Assembly: GCA_965217825.1 (NCBI GenBank)
Contig: OZ244571.1
Location: 3,534,001 to 3,598,000 of the forward strand
Reading direction: 5' to 3'
Source: VXNE01 sp965217825
GTDB lineage: Bacteria; Pseudomonadota; Gammaproteobacteria; Pseudomonadales; Azotimanducaceae
Length of the DNA stretch: 64,000 nucleotides
The notes under the pieces are model-generated. The model made no database searches, had not been told where the DNA came from, and was given only the letters and a program-made list of their open reading frames with translations. Within the stretch, counting starts at the first letter, position 1; the number at the start of each line of letters is the position of its first letter. A program made the translations under genes and the position numbers. Positions 10,390 through 19,651 of this stretch are shown here, piece by piece.

Positions 10390-11082
10390 CTATCGCGCTC
10401 GAAACAGTTCCCGCGCGGCCAGGGGACGCGGACCGAGATGGGGCTTGAGCGCGCGCCGCAGGATGATCTTTGCCGCGCGGCGGACATCCGTAGCTTCGTA
10501 ACGGTCGCGAGCGATATCCTTCAGCACCCGGCCCGGAAAGGTGCTTTCGGTCGCCGTGCCGACAACCCGGAAGCCCTCGCCTTCCGCGAATACGTAGGCG
10601 CGGTCGTCCACCACCGCCTCGCCGGAGACGCTCTCGACATCAAACGTCGGCCCATAGCCGAGTTCGAATAGCAAACACTTTTCGAATACTCGCAGCGGTG
10701 GCTCGAGATCATCTTCGGACGCGAGCCGCCCCAACGTCATTTGATATGCCCGGAAAAGGTTCGGCGCTGCCTCCGCCGGACGCAGCGAACGGATCAGGAG
10801 TTCATTGACATACATGCCGGCGAAGAGTGCTCGCCCGGCGAGATGCCAGCGGCGGACCAACTCCCGGCCGGTCACCGTGACCAGCGATCCGCTTCCCCGC
10901 CAGCCGATCTCCAAGAGGCAGAACGCCTCGATCGGTTGCGGGCGACGTCCGCCGCGGACGCCGCGCGCTACGCCCGCCACACGACCGTGCTCCAGCGTCA
11001 ACAGCTCGACAATCGCGCTGGTCTCTCTATACGCGCGTGCGTGGAGCAGGTAGGCGGGGTGACGCAGAACGGTTTCGGTCAT
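10390..11082 (-). CDS. recO: DNA repair protein RecO
   Basis: Recombination mediator that, with RecR and RecF, loads RecA onto SSB-coated single strands. The 230-aa protein has the N-terminal OB-fold region AYLLHARAYRETSAIVELLT and GVARGVRGGRR, and a C-terminal helical region. The zinc-finger cysteines of some RecO proteins are absent. Its ATG overlaps the era stop (ATGA); rnc-era-recO is a coupled chain. In E. coli pdxJ follows; here relA does. Confidence 0.9.
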   Translation of the reverse strand: MTETVLRHPAYLLHARAYRETSAIVELLTLEHGRVAGVARGVRGGRRPQPIEAFCLLEIGWRGSGSLVTVTGRELVRRWHLAGRALFAGMYVNELLIRSLRPAEAAPNLFRAYQMTLGRLASEDDLEPPLRVFEKCLLFELGYGPTFDVESVSGEAVVDDRAYVFAEGEGFRVVGTATESTFPGRVLKDIARDRYEATDVRRAAKIILRRALKPHLGPRPLAARELFRAR

Positions 11083-11966
11083 CGATAACCAAGCGTCGGC
11101 AGCACGCGCGCGTCATCGGTCCAGCCCCTCCGAACCTTCACCCACAGCCGCAGCATGACGTGCTGGCCGATCAATGTCTCGATGTCGGCGCGGGCGTCCT
11201 GGCCGATGGATTTGAGTCGGGACCCGCCACGGCCGATCACGATCCCTTTCTGGCTCCCGCGCTCCACGTAGATGACGGCGTCCACTTCGGCCACGTGCGG
11301 CTTGGCCGTGAATCGCTCGATGGCAACCGTGGCGCGGTGCGGAATCTCCGCTCCCAGACGCCGCACGATCTTTTCACGAACGATCTCGGCGAGGAAGAAC
11401 TCTGTCGGCCGGTCTGTCACATCCCCCTGGGCGAACAAATGCTGTCCCTCCGGCAGCAGGCTGGAGACTTCCGCCCAGAGCGCGTCCAGTCCCTCGCGCT
11501 TGAGCGCCGAGATCGGAACGATTGCCTCGAAATCGTGGCGTCCGCGCACGTCGTCGATCATCGGCAGCAGAGCCCTCCGATCCCGCAGGCGATCGATCTT
11601 GTTGATCGCGCAAATGCACGCGCACTTCGCGTCCGCGACCCGCCGCAGCGCCAACTCGTCCCCCGACGTCCACCGCCGTGCTTCCGTCATCAACACGACG
11701 ACATCCGACCCGCGAATCGCGCTGGTGGCCTGACCCGCCATGTAGCGGTTCATGGCCCGCCGGTCCCGCCGGTGAATTCCCGGGGTATCAAGAAAGATGA
11801 TCTGGGTCTCGCCCCGCGTGTCGATTCCCAACAGGCTGTGCCGCGTCGTCTGCGGCTTGCGCGCCGTGATGCTGAGCTTTCGACCCAGCAGGTGGTTGAG
11901 GAGAGTGGACTTGCCGACATTCGGCCGACCGGCCAATGCCGCGAACCCGCAACGCGTGGTACTCAT
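11079..11966 (-). CDS. era: GTPase Era
   Basis: Essential GTPase that binds the 3' end of 16S rRNA during 30S maturation. The 295-aa sequence shows G1 GRPNVGKS, G2 region PQTTRH, G3 DTPG, G4 NKID, G5 SALK, and a C-terminal KH domain with KGIVIGRGGSRLKSIGQ. Its ATG overlaps the rnc stop (ATGA) and its stop overlaps the recO ATG. Length and motifs are standard. Confidence 0.97.
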   Translation of the reverse strand: MSTTRCGFAALAGRPNVGKSTLLNHLLGRKLSITARKPQTTRHSLLGIDTRGETQIIFLDTPGIHRRDRRAMNRYMAGQATSAIRGSDVVVLMTEARRWTSGDELALRRVADAKCACICAINKIDRLRDRRALLPMIDDVRGRHDFEAIVPISALKREGLDALWAEVSSLLPEGQHLFAQGDVTDRPTEFFLAEIVREKIVRRLGAEIPHRATVAIERFTAKPHVAEVDAVIYVERGSQKGIVIGRGGSRLKSIGQDARADIETLIGQHVMLRLWVKVRRGWTDDARVLPTLGYR

Positions 11967-12640
11967 ACTGCTTGCTTGAGGCGCTCAAGCAGGTCCAGGG
12001 CAGCACGCATCTCCGCTTCCTTGCGCGAACTCCCCGCCGCAGTGCTTTCGAGGTCAAGCGCATCGACGCTGCAACGCACAACGAATCTTGGCGCATGGTC
12101 GGCGCCCTCGACCCGCATCACGTCATAGCGCGGCAGCGCCACCCCACGGCCCTGCGTCAGTTCCTGCAGCAGGCTTTTAGCATCCTTGAGGACACCGCTG
12201 TCGAAGTCTCGAAGCCGGTCGTGGAACAGTCGGTCAACGACCATCGTCGCCGCTTCGACCCCCCCATCCACCGCCACCGCGCCGAGCAAGGCTTCCAGCG
12301 CGTCGGCCAGCAGCGAAGGCCGATCATGGAGGCCGCTGCCGCGCTCCCCTGGCCCGAGGCGCAGGTTGCGTCCGATGTCGATGTCGCGGGCGACCTCCGA
12401 GAGCGTCTCCTTCCTGACCAGATTGGCCCGCATCAAGGTCAGTTCATGCTCGCTGGCAGACGGATGGCTATCGAACAGACGCCGCGCTACCACGTAGCCG
12501 AGCACCGCATCGCCGAGAAACTCCAGGCGTTCGTAGTTGTCCGTGCCGCCGCTCCTGTGCGTGAGCGCCCGGACAAGCAGACCTCGGTCGACGAAAGTGT
12601 GACCGATAGCAGCCTCGAGCCGCTCCATGCTATTGCCCAC
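11963..12640 (-). CDS. rnc: Ribonuclease III
   Basis: Double-strand-specific endoribonuclease that processes rRNA precursors. The 225-aa protein carries the signature NYERLEFLGDAVLGYV with catalytic Glu/Asp residues, a second acidic site in ALEALLGAV, and a C-terminal double-stranded RNA-binding domain. It starts 3 bp downstream of lepA; the lepB signal peptidase gene that normally separates lepA and rnc is missing. Confidence 0.96.
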   Translation of the reverse strand: MGNSMERLEAAIGHTFVDRGLLVRALTHRSGGTDNYERLEFLGDAVLGYVVARRLFDSHPSASEHELTLMRANLVRKETLSEVARDIDIGRNLRLGPGERGSGLHDRPSLLADALEALLGAVAVDGGVEAATMVVDRLFHDRLRDFDSGVLKDAKSLLQELTQGRGVALPRYDVMRVEGADHAPRFVVRCSVDALDLESTAAGSSRKEAEMRAALDLLERLKQAV

Positions 12641-12643
12641 GGA

Positions 12644-14443
12644 TCAGCGATCCACCTTGAGCACTGCGAAAAACGCTTCTTGCGGTATGTGCACACTCCC
12701 TAGCTGTTTCATGCGCTTTTTGCCGGCGCGCTGTTTTTCCAGCAGCTTCTTCTTCCGTGTCACGTCGCCGCCGTAGCACTTCGCCGTGACATTCTTGCGC
12801 AGGGCCTTGACGTTTACCCGGCCGACAACGTGGTTGCCGATTGCCGCCTGGATCGCGACATCGAACATCTGGCGCGGAATCAACTCCTTCATCTTGCGGA
12901 TGAGGTCCCGACCTCGCGCCCCGGCTTGTTCCCGGTGCACGATCACCGCCAGCGCATCGATCCGGTCACCGTTGATGAGCACATCGAGTTTCACCAGCGG
13001 CGCCGCTTCGAAACGCAAAAAACTGTAGTCGAGCGAAGCAAACCCGCGGCTTACCGACTTCAGGCGGTCAAAGAAGTCCATCACGACTTCCGAGAGCGGC
13101 AATTCGTACGTGAGGGCCACCTGGCCGCCGGAGAATTGCGTGTTTCGCTGCACGCCCCGGCGCGCCACGCAGAGATTGATGACGTTGCCAAGGTAGGTCT
13201 GCGGCACGAGTATGTGCGCTTCGGCGATGGGTTCGCGCAACTCGACAATCTGCGTCGGTTCCGGCAGACGCGAAGGGTTGTCGACCTCGAAGGTCCGGCC
13301 GTCCTTGGTGGCGACCTCGTGAATCACTGTCGGTGCCGATGTGACGAGATCGATGTCGTATTCCCGTTCCAGTCGCTCCTGCACGATTTCCATGTGCAGC
13401 ATCCCGAGGAAACCGCAGCGGAAGCCGAAGCCGAGGGCATCCGAGGTCTCCGGTTCAAAGAAGAGCGCCGCGTCGTTCAGCGTCAACTTTGCCAGCGCAT
13501 CGCGGAAGTTCTCGAAATCGTCGGAGGCGACGGGGAACATGCCCGCATAGACCTGAGGTTTGGCCCGCGCGAAACCCGGCAACGCGGCGACATCCACCGC
13601 ACTCGCGGTCACCAGGGTGTCTCCCACCGGTGCGCCGCGTATCTGCTTGATGCCGGCCACTATGTAACCGACCTCGCCCGCCGACAGCGCGTCGCAGGTC
13701 TCGCGCTTTGGCGTGAAGCGCCCGACATCGTCGACCACGTGCGTACGCCCAACGGACTTCGCCAGGATCCGATCACCCTTCTTCACGGTGCCCTGCACGA
13801 CGCGCACCAGTGAGACAACGCCGAGATAGTTGTCGAACCAGGAGTCGACGATCAGCGCCTGCAGCGGCCCGCCCGGATCCCCCTCAGGCGCGGGAATGTC
13901 GGTCACCAGTCGCTCCAGCAACCCTTCCACACCGCTTCCGGTCTTCGCGCTCACCAGCATCGCATCCGTCGCGTCCAGTCCGATGATGTCTTCGATCTCC
14001 GCACGGACGCGATCAGGATCCGCCTGCGGCAAGTCGACCTTGTTCAATACGGGAAGCACTTCGATCCCTTGATCGATGGCCGTGTAACAGTTGGCGACGG
14101 ATTGCGCCTCGACCCCCTGGGCGGCGTCCACCACCAGCAAGGCGCCTTCGCAGGCGGCGAGGGAGCGCGACACCTCGTAGCTGAAATCCACGTGGCCGGG
14201 CGTATCGATAAAGTTGAGTTGGTAGCATCGCCCATCGCGCGCCGCATAGCGCAGGGTCACGCTCTGGGCCTTGATCGTGATTCCTCGCTCGCGTTCGAGT
14301 TCCATGGAATCGAGGACCTGCTCGGCCATTTCCCGATCCGGCAGGCCGCCGCAAAGCTGTATCAACCTGTCGGAGAGCGTCGACTTGCCATGGTCGATGT
14401 GCGCGATGATTGAGAAATTTCGGATGTGGTCGATGACCGGCAA
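12644..14443 (-). CDS. lepA: Elongation factor 4 (LepA)
   Basis: Translational GTPase. The 599-aa length is standard. G1 is AHIDHGKST, G3 DTPGHVDF, G4 NKVD, and the C-terminal domain ends with YGGDVTRKKKLLEKQRAGKKRMK, a LepA hallmark broken here only by citation length. It precedes rnc directly and follows rseC by 62 bp. Confidence 0.97.
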   Translation of the reverse strand: MPVIDHIRNFSIIAHIDHGKSTLSDRLIQLCGGLPDREMAEQVLDSMELERERGITIKAQSVTLRYAARDGRCYQLNFIDTPGHVDFSYEVSRSLAACEGALLVVDAAQGVEAQSVANCYTAIDQGIEVLPVLNKVDLPQADPDRVRAEIEDIIGLDATDAMLVSAKTGSGVEGLLERLVTDIPAPEGDPGGPLQALIVDSWFDNYLGVVSLVRVVQGTVKKGDRILAKSVGRTHVVDDVGRFTPKRETCDALSAGEVGYIVAGIKQIRGAPVGDTLVTASAVDVAALPGFARAKPQVYAGMFPVASDDFENFRDALAKLTLNDAALFFEPETSDALGFGFRCGFLGMLHMEIVQERLEREYDIDLVTSAPTVIHEVATKDGRTFEVDNPSRLPEPTQIVELREPIAEAHILVPQTYLGNVINLCVARRGVQRNTQFSGGQVALTYELPLSEVVMDFFDRLKSVSRGFASLDYSFLRFEAAPLVKLDVLINGDRIDALAVIVHREQAGARGRDLIRKMKELIPRQMFDVAIQAAIGNHVVGRVNVKALRKNVTAKCYGGDVTRKKKLLEKQRAGKKRMKQLGSVHIPQEAFFAVLKVDR

Positions 14444-14505
14444 CGCATTAAGCCGTCATGCACAAGGCAGTCGGATTCTACCCTTTCTCCCTTCCGGCGG
14501 CACGG

Positions 14506-15054
14506 TCATCGCCTGCCGTGGGCATCCCGCCGGGATCGAATCTCCACCAGGACCGGATCCACCCAGTCATCAAGTCCAGCGCGCCGCGCCGCCAGCAGCG
14601 CCAAGGCGCCGCCGCCAATCAGTCCAGCCAGGGCGCCCGCGAATCCCGCATTCCAGAGCACTTGCGTGGCGGCAGCAGCAGCCAGCATGACGCCCAGAGG
14701 CAGGCCGAAGACCACCGCGGCGGCGCGCGATACGCCGGCGCGCGCAACGCCGACCAGCACGCAGTCGCCGCGCGCGACACCCGTCGCGCCCAGTTCGATC
14801 TCGCGCGGAAAAGCGAATCCAACACCGCAGCGCCACTTTTCGTCAGCGCGGCCGTCAGCGCTCTCGTTAGCCGGGCAAATGGCGCAATAGTCGCGCCGCA
14901 GCGCGACCCGGCACGTCCTCTCTTCCGCCGAAACCACCGTGCCGCTGCGCAGGATCAGCCGACCGGGATCAGGGAGGTCCGGGCCGATCGGATCAATCTT
15001 GATAGTAGACGGACCTCGCAATGCGACGGGCAGTCCGCGTCGGCACCTCGCCAA
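14506..15054 (-). CDS. rseC: RseC/MucC-like sigma-E regulatory membrane protein
   Basis: Position (last gene of rpoE-rseA-rseB-rseC, before lepA) and architecture identify it: a short N-terminal segment with cysteines (DYCAICPANES and a later WRCG) followed by two adjacent transmembrane helices rich in Ala, Leu and Gly. RseC proteins reduce SoxR or modulate sigma-E in relatives. The listed ATG at 15054 overlaps rseB by 62 nt and adds residues that look non-native; the family N-terminus would fall near ILRSGTVVS, but no ATG, GTG or TTG is available there, so the start is uncertain. The cysteine pattern is reduced compared with E. coli RseC. Confidence 0.72.
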   Translation of the reverse strand: MARCRRGLPVALRGPSTIKIDPIGPDLPDPGRLILRSGTVVSAEERTCRVALRRDYCAICPANESADGRADEKWRCGVGFAFPREIELGATGVARGDCVLVGVARAGVSRAAAVVFGLPLGVMLAAAAATQVLWNAGFAGALAGLIGGGALALLAARRAGLDDWVDPVLVEIRSRRDAHGRR

Positions 15055-15985
15055 CGACGGTCACCAAGTGCTGGTCCATCTGGGGCGGCCTTACGACGTG
15101 CGTCACGACTACCGTCGCGCCATCGCGCGACACCAGGTCGGAAGCGTTGCCATCGGGGGTCGATTCCACGAATACATGGAATGCCGCCAGGCCGTCGCTC
15201 CACATCATGGTGGTAACCGCTTCGCCGGATCCCCGCAAATCACATACTTCGGCGTCCGCCATAACGAAACCATCGGGTACCCAGCCGGCATGCCACCTGA
15301 TCGGCACCGCAGGCGCGCGGGCTTCACTGCTCTGCGCAGTCAAGGGTTCGTGGACCCAAGCTTCTCCCGGCTCCGGTTCCAGCGCCGATTCGGGGATGCC
15401 TTCCCCGATCACGAGCGACGCGAACTGAAACACCTCAAGATTGTCTCCTTGGGCGTCGTGCAACTCCGAGCGGAGCAACAGTCCAGTAGCGTGATCGAGC
15501 CACAGCCGGTGCCCGAAGCGGTCCTCGTCCCAGGGACACACCTTGATATGCACCGCGCGTCGTCCGGCAATCCTGTCCTCGCCATCGATGTGCATCCGGT
15601 AGTGTTTTTCCGCTGCCTGGAAGCGAGGGGCGAAGGAGCGTCCCCACGGTCCCACCGGGGTGCTGCGCCCAACGCGCAGGGTCTCGTTCAGCGGCACCAT
15701 CCGCACGACATGGTCGCCGTGTCGAATGACTTCCCGAGGCGCACCGTTCAGGTGGACCAAACGTATCCGCTTCACGCCGTCGACATTGAGATGCACGATT
15801 CTCAGCATCGCAATTTCCGAACCGCCGCGATACATGAACACGCCGTCGTAGCCGAGTTCATCGAACGCCGCGTGCATCGCGTCCAGCCACTGTTCGGGCG
15901 TCCTTCCCTGGGCGAATTCGGATTGCGCGTAGGAGGCGACCGCACCCGCCGCCAGCAGCCAGACCAGGATAGGACGACTACTCAT
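14993..15985 (-). CDS. rseB: Sigma-E regulatory periplasmic protein RseB/MucB
   Basis: Periplasmic protein that binds RseA and guards it from proteolysis until envelope stress. ATG 15985 gives 330 aa with a clear signal peptide (MSSRPILVWLLAAGAVASYA). The body has MucB features such as YDGVFMYRGGSEIAMLRIVH and, later, WVPDGF. The open frame extends upstream over rseA but the residues there are shadow. It overlaps the rseA stop by 8 bp. Confidence 0.92.
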   Translation of the reverse strand: MSSRPILVWLLAAGAVASYAQSEFAQGRTPEQWLDAMHAAFDELGYDGVFMYRGGSEIAMLRIVHLNVDGVKRIRLVHLNGAPREVIRHGDHVVRMVPLNETLRVGRSTPVGPWGRSFAPRFQAAEKHYRMHIDGEDRIAGRRAVHIKVCPWDEDRFGHRLWLDHATGLLLRSELHDAQGDNLEVFQFASLVIGEGIPESALEPEPGEAWVHEPLTAQSSEARAPAVPIRWHAGWVPDGFVMADAEVCDLRGSGEAVTTMMWSDGLAAFHVFVESTPDGNASDLVSRDGATVVVTHVVRPPQMDQHLVTVVGEVPTRTARRIARSVYYQD

Positions 15986-16556
15986 TGCGGTCAGGTTGGG
16001 GTTGCGGCCGATAGGTCGCCAGTTTGGCGATCGGAATCGGGTGAGCGCGGTTAGCCATCGAATGCCGCTCCAGATGTTGCAACAGGTAGGCTTGGGCATG
16101 TGCGCGGTCGTCTGCCGACAGCGCCTCCCGCTCCGCGTGCTCCGAAAGAGTCGCTGGCAGGGCCACCTGGGCAACCGGGTCTGCCGACTGCCGTTCACCG
16201 CCGGAATCCTGAACCGGATACAGCCAAACCGCCAACACCGCCGCCGCCGCGACCCCGAGGACAGCCGCCCCCGTCCGGAGACCGAAGGGACGGCGGCGAG
16301 GAAGCGCCTCGATTGTTTCAGTCTCGCCCTCGCCTGCGTCTACCGCGTTCCACAGACGCTTGATCGCCGCCGCGCCGTCAGTCGCATCCAGCGGGTCGCC
16401 GGTGATCGCGCTGCGCGCCAAGTGAAATCGATCCCACGTGTCGCGCAACGCATCGTCTCGCGCGATCTCATCGAGGAGGCGCCGCGTCTCCAGCTCCCCC
16501 GCCTCACCATCCATGATGGCCGATAAAGCTTCCTTGGCTTTATCAGTCACTTGCAA
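15978..16556 (-). CDS. rseA: Anti-sigma-E factor RseA
   Basis: Inner-membrane anti-sigma factor. The N-terminal cytoplasmic domain contains LSAIMDGEAGELETRRLL and WDRFHLARSAITGD, the part that clamps RpoE; a single transmembrane helix follows (GAAVLGVAAAAVLAVWLYP, near residue 105) and a periplasmic tail of about 70 residues that would bind RseB. Total 192 aa, normal for the family. It lies 35 bp after rpoE. Confidence 0.92.
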   Translation of the reverse strand: MQVTDKAKEALSAIMDGEAGELETRRLLDEIARDDALRDTWDRFHLARSAITGDPLDATDGAAAIKRLWNAVDAGEGETETIEALPRRRPFGLRTGAAVLGVAAAAVLAVWLYPVQDSGGERQSADPVAQVALPATLSEHAEREALSADDRAHAQAYLLQHLERHSMANRAHPIPIAKLATYRPQPQPDRNE

Positions 16557-16591
16557 CCATCTCCTACAACCGTATTCGTGCTCGCTCCGTG

Positions 16592-17212
16592 TCAGTCTCT
16601 GGATGCTGCGCCATCCTGCCGCCGCCTCGGTCCGACGAGAAAGCGGATACGTTCGTCTATCGCTTCACGCGCCCGGAAGATGCGTGAACGAACGGTGCCG
16701 ACAGGACAATCCGTGATTTCGGCGATTTGTCGATAGCTTAGACCATCAAACTCCCTAAGAGTTACCGTCGTCCTCAAATCGTCCGGCAGATCCGTAATCG
16801 CCTGCCTGATCGCGGCGGCGAGTTCGTCTCGGCGAAGCGCTTGTTCGGGACTGTCCCCATCGCGCAACGCATAGGTGCCGTCGGTCTGTTCGAGTTGCTC
16901 CGCCGTGCCAACATCAATGTCGAGAGTGGGAGTCCGGCGGCTTGACGCCGCGACGTAGTTCTTCGATGCGTTGATGGCGATTCGGTAGAGCCAGGTATAG
17001 AAGGCGCTCTCCCCTCGAAAGTTCGGCAACGCGCGGTAGGCCTTGATGAACGCCTCCTGCACAACATCGTCGAGTTCTGCCGGGTCGCGCACGAAACGTC
17101 CCACCAGACCCTTTATCTTGTGGCGATACCGAAGAAACAGCAGGTCGAACGCACGCCGGTCGCCCTTCTGCACCCGGCGGACCAGTTCCTGATCAGGTTC
17201 AACAGCGGCCAA
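16592..17212 (-). CDS. rpoE: RNA polymerase sigma-E factor (RpoE/AlgU)
   Basis: ECF sigma factor for envelope stress. The 206-aa sequence has region 2 with FDLLFLRYRHKIKGLVGR and DDVVQEAFIKAYRALPNFRG, and region 4 with LPDDLRTTVTLREFDGLSY and the recognition helix CPVGTVRSRIFRARE. It heads the rseABC operon and is divergent from nadB, exactly as in E. coli and Pseudomonas. A recognisable sigma-E autoregulatory promoter (GAACTT...TCTGA) could not be found by eye upstream. Confidence 0.96.
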   Translation of the reverse strand: MAAVEPDQELVRRVQKGDRRAFDLLFLRYRHKIKGLVGRFVRDPAELDDVVQEAFIKAYRALPNFRGESAFYTWLYRIAINASKNYVAASSRRTPTLDIDVGTAEQLEQTDGTYALRDGDSPEQALRRDELAAAIRQAITDLPDDLRTTVTLREFDGLSYRQIAEITDCPVGTVRSRIFRAREAIDERIRFLVGPRRRQDGAASRD

Positions 17213-17477
17213 CGACTTTCATCCTGCTCAACGCCGGAGACCAGCGCGCCGATATCGGCATCAAGGTCCCCGAAAGGTTCGAAATTTCCGCGCGACATTC
17301 TGCATCTTGCGCGCGGTATATACTAGCCACGCCGCAAGCGACGACGTTTGTTCGCGCGTTCTCGCAATGGCCCGGCCGCGCTTTCGCGACGAGCAGAGAA
17401 CCGCGAGCCGACGGCCGATGGTCCGCCTGACTCACGCCGTCGTCTCTTCGGCCGCCCGCAAGGACTTGGCGAAATCG

Positions 17478-19121
17478 ATGAACGACCGATATCACGCCGA
17501 TGTGCTCATCATCGGTAGCGGAGCGGCAGGCTTGGCGGCCGCGCTCCAGGTGGCCGACCGGGCACGCGTCGTCGTGTTATCGAAAGATCGCATAGACGGC
17601 GGCGCCACAAACCGCGCCCAAGGCGGCATCGCCGCAGTGACCGGCCCCGGCGACTCACCCGAGGACCATATCCGAGACACCATGCGCGCCGGCGCGGGAC
17701 TGTGCGATGAAGAAATCGTTCGCTACGCCGTAGAAAACGGTCCTGGAGCCATCGAACGCCTGATCGAATACGGCTTGTCGTTCGATACCGCCAGCCAAGC
17801 AACATTCCACTTGACCCGGGAGGGAGGACACACCCATCGCCGCGTGCTGCACGTCGCCGATCACACCGGTCGCGCGATCGAGAGCGCCCTGACCGAGCAG
17901 GCTTTGCAACATCCCGGCATCGAGTTCCTGATCGGCCGGGTCGCGATAGATGTCGTCACCACGGGCAAGCTCGGAATGTCACCCAACCGCGTTATCGGCG
18001 CTTACGTCTACAACCGCGAGACGGATGATGTAGAGCTCATACAGGCAGCGAACATCGTGCTCGCGACGGGCGGCGCCAGCAAGGTCTATCTGTATACGAG
18101 CAATCCCGACGGCGCCACCGGCGATGGCATGGCGATGGCCTGGCGGGCTGGATGCCGCGTCGGCAACATGGAGTTCAACCAGTTTCATCCGACCTGTCTG
18201 TATCACCCCCACGCGAAGTCGTTTCTCATCTCCGAAGCCGTGCGCGGCGAAGGCGGTCGCCTGCTGCTACCGAACGGGGAACATTTCATGAGCCGCTTCG
18301 ACCCGCGCGGGGAACTGGCGTCCCGCGATGTCGTTGCGCGTGCCATAGACCACGAGATGAAACGACTGGGCGCCGACTGCGTGTACCTTGACATCAGTCA
18401 TCGCTCGGCGGACTTCATCGAATCGCACTTTCCGACCATTCGCGCCCAGTGCCAAGAGTTCGGCATCGACATGACCAGGGAGCCGGTGCCCGTCGTTCCC
18501 GCCGCGCATTACACGTGCGGCGGCGTCATGGTCGACCGTCATGGCGCCACGGACGTGCCAGGACTGTACGCCATCGGCGAAACCGCCTGCACCGGGCTGC
18601 ACGGCGCAAACCGACTCGCGAGCAACTCGCTACTCGAATGCATGGTATTCGCGCACTCCGCCGCCGAACACATCCTCGCAGGCCTCACAGAGGAGGGCCG
18701 GATACTGCCTCCGGCACCCGCGTGGGATGCGAGTCGCGTGACGGACTCCGACGAAGATGTGGTCCTGTCCCACAATTGGGATGAACTGCGCCGTTTCATG
18801 TGGGACTACGTGGGCATCGTGCGGACGAACAAACGTCTTGAACGCGCGTACCGGCGGATCGAACTGTTGAAGAAAGAAGTGCACGACTACTACGCAAACC
18901 ATCACATTTCGAACGATCTCATCGAGTTGCGCAACGTGATCCTGGTGGCCGAACTCATGGTGCGCTGCGCCATGTCGCGTCGAGAGAGTCGAGGTCTGCA
19001 CTACACGCTGGACTATCCTCACGCGCTGAAACGCGCACGGCCCAGCGTGCTTAGCCCAACCGCCGATCCGTGGGACGCCCTTCAGCCGCTGGCGGCGCGC
19101 CGCAGCCGAGCGAAGTCCTGA
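17478..19121 (+). CDS. nadB: L-aspartate oxidase
   Basis: FAD enzyme of NAD synthesis that oxidises aspartate to iminoaspartate. From ATG 17478 the protein is 547 aa and begins with the dinucleotide-binding DVLIIGSGAAGLAAAL. Other motifs are GGIAAV, HTHRRVLH, MEFNQFHPTC and HYTCGGVMVD, all typical of NadB rather than the succinate dehydrogenase flavoprotein. The frame is open back to 17307 without homology. Its 3' end overlaps the convergent ygfX-like gene by 40 bp. Confidence 0.96.
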   Translation: MNDRYHADVLIIGSGAAGLAAALQVADRARVVVLSKDRIDGGATNRAQGGIAAVTGPGDSPEDHIRDTMRAGAGLCDEEIVRYAVENGPGAIERLIEYGLSFDTASQATFHLTREGGHTHRRVLHVADHTGRAIESALTEQALQHPGIEFLIGRVAIDVVTTGKLGMSPNRVIGAYVYNRETDDVELIQAANIVLATGGASKVYLYTSNPDGATGDGMAMAWRAGCRVGNMEFNQFHPTCLYHPHAKSFLISEAVRGEGGRLLLPNGEHFMSRFDPRGELASRDVVARAIDHEMKRLGADCVYLDISHRSADFIESHFPTIRAQCQEFGIDMTREPVPVVPAAHYTCGGVMVDRHGATDVPGLYAIGETACTGLHGANRLASNSLLECMVFAHSAAEHILAGLTEEGRILPPAPAWDASRVTDSDEDVVLSHNWDELRRFMWDYVGIVRTNKRLERAYRRIELLKKEVHDYYANHHISNDLIELRNVILVAELMVRCAMSRRESRGLHYTLDYPHALKRARPSVLSPTADPWDALQPLAARRSRAKS

Positions 19122-19651
19122 GCCGATAATCGCCCGCGCCGCACCGGCAGTACGCGCCGGGAAGTCGGGATGACAAGCCATCTCTGGGTCATCCAGCACG
19201 CGCCCGCCAACCGCAGCACGGCACCGCGGCGGCGCACCTCGATGCGGTCATCGAAGGCTATGAGCAAGTACGCTTCACCGGGTCGGACGCGGACGGTCTT
19301 GAGGGCGAAACTCGCTCCGCATACGGCGATCCACCAAGGCGACAACAGCGCGCCGAGGGCGATCGCAAGCAACGCGTGCAGCGCCCCGACCGCGAAGAAC
19401 CAGTCTGCGCCAAGCGACCATTGGATTTCGCGGCGACCAGAGAACTGGGGTTGCAAGGTATCCGCTGGGAAATGGATATCCCGAGGCGCGGAAGGGTTCC
19501 CGGAAGGGTTCCCCGAAGGGTTTCGGCCGCCGGCGTCGCGATCCTTCCTCATGCGCTGCGCCACCTTGTTCGCGGCGCGAACGAGATCGGACAAGCGGGT
19601 TCGGAGATCCGCCGCATGGCGGCGTACCTTAGTCCACGGCGAACCAGTCAA
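19082..19651 (-). CDS. YgfX-like (CptA) small membrane protein
   Basis: 189-aa protein with two closely spaced transmembrane helices (about residues 80-120), then a basic C-terminal domain containing VRPGEAYLLIAFDDRIEVRRRG and a terminal DFARLRRAASG. Next to nadB in gammaproteobacteria this position normally holds ygfX (with sdhE); the hydrophobicity profile fits. sdhE is not present. The N-terminal 60 residues look unlike the family and include an imperfect GNPS repeat; a shorter start at 19552 (MRKDRD) is possible. It overlaps ung by 23 bp and nadB by 40 bp. Confidence 0.65.
   Translation of the reverse strand: MTGSPWTKVRRHAADLRTRLSDLVRAANKVAQRMRKDRDAGGRNPSGNPSGNPSAPRDIHFPADTLQPQFSGRREIQWSLGADWFFAVGALHALLAIALGALLSPWWIAVCGASFALKTVRVRPGEAYLLIAFDDRIEVRRRGAVLRLAGACWMTQRWLVIPTSRRVLPVRRGRLSAQDFARLRRAASG

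Noticed and set aside
9022..10671. A 549-codon open frame on the plus strand
   Set aside because: It is antisense to relA and the end of recO, which have full family motifs. High-GC DNA gives long antisense frames; no ribosome site or homology supports it.
17300..17330. TATATACT near 17320 as the nadB -10 box
   Set aside because: A TATA-like sequence is present but no -35 hexamer at the right distance could be identified, so it was not annotated.
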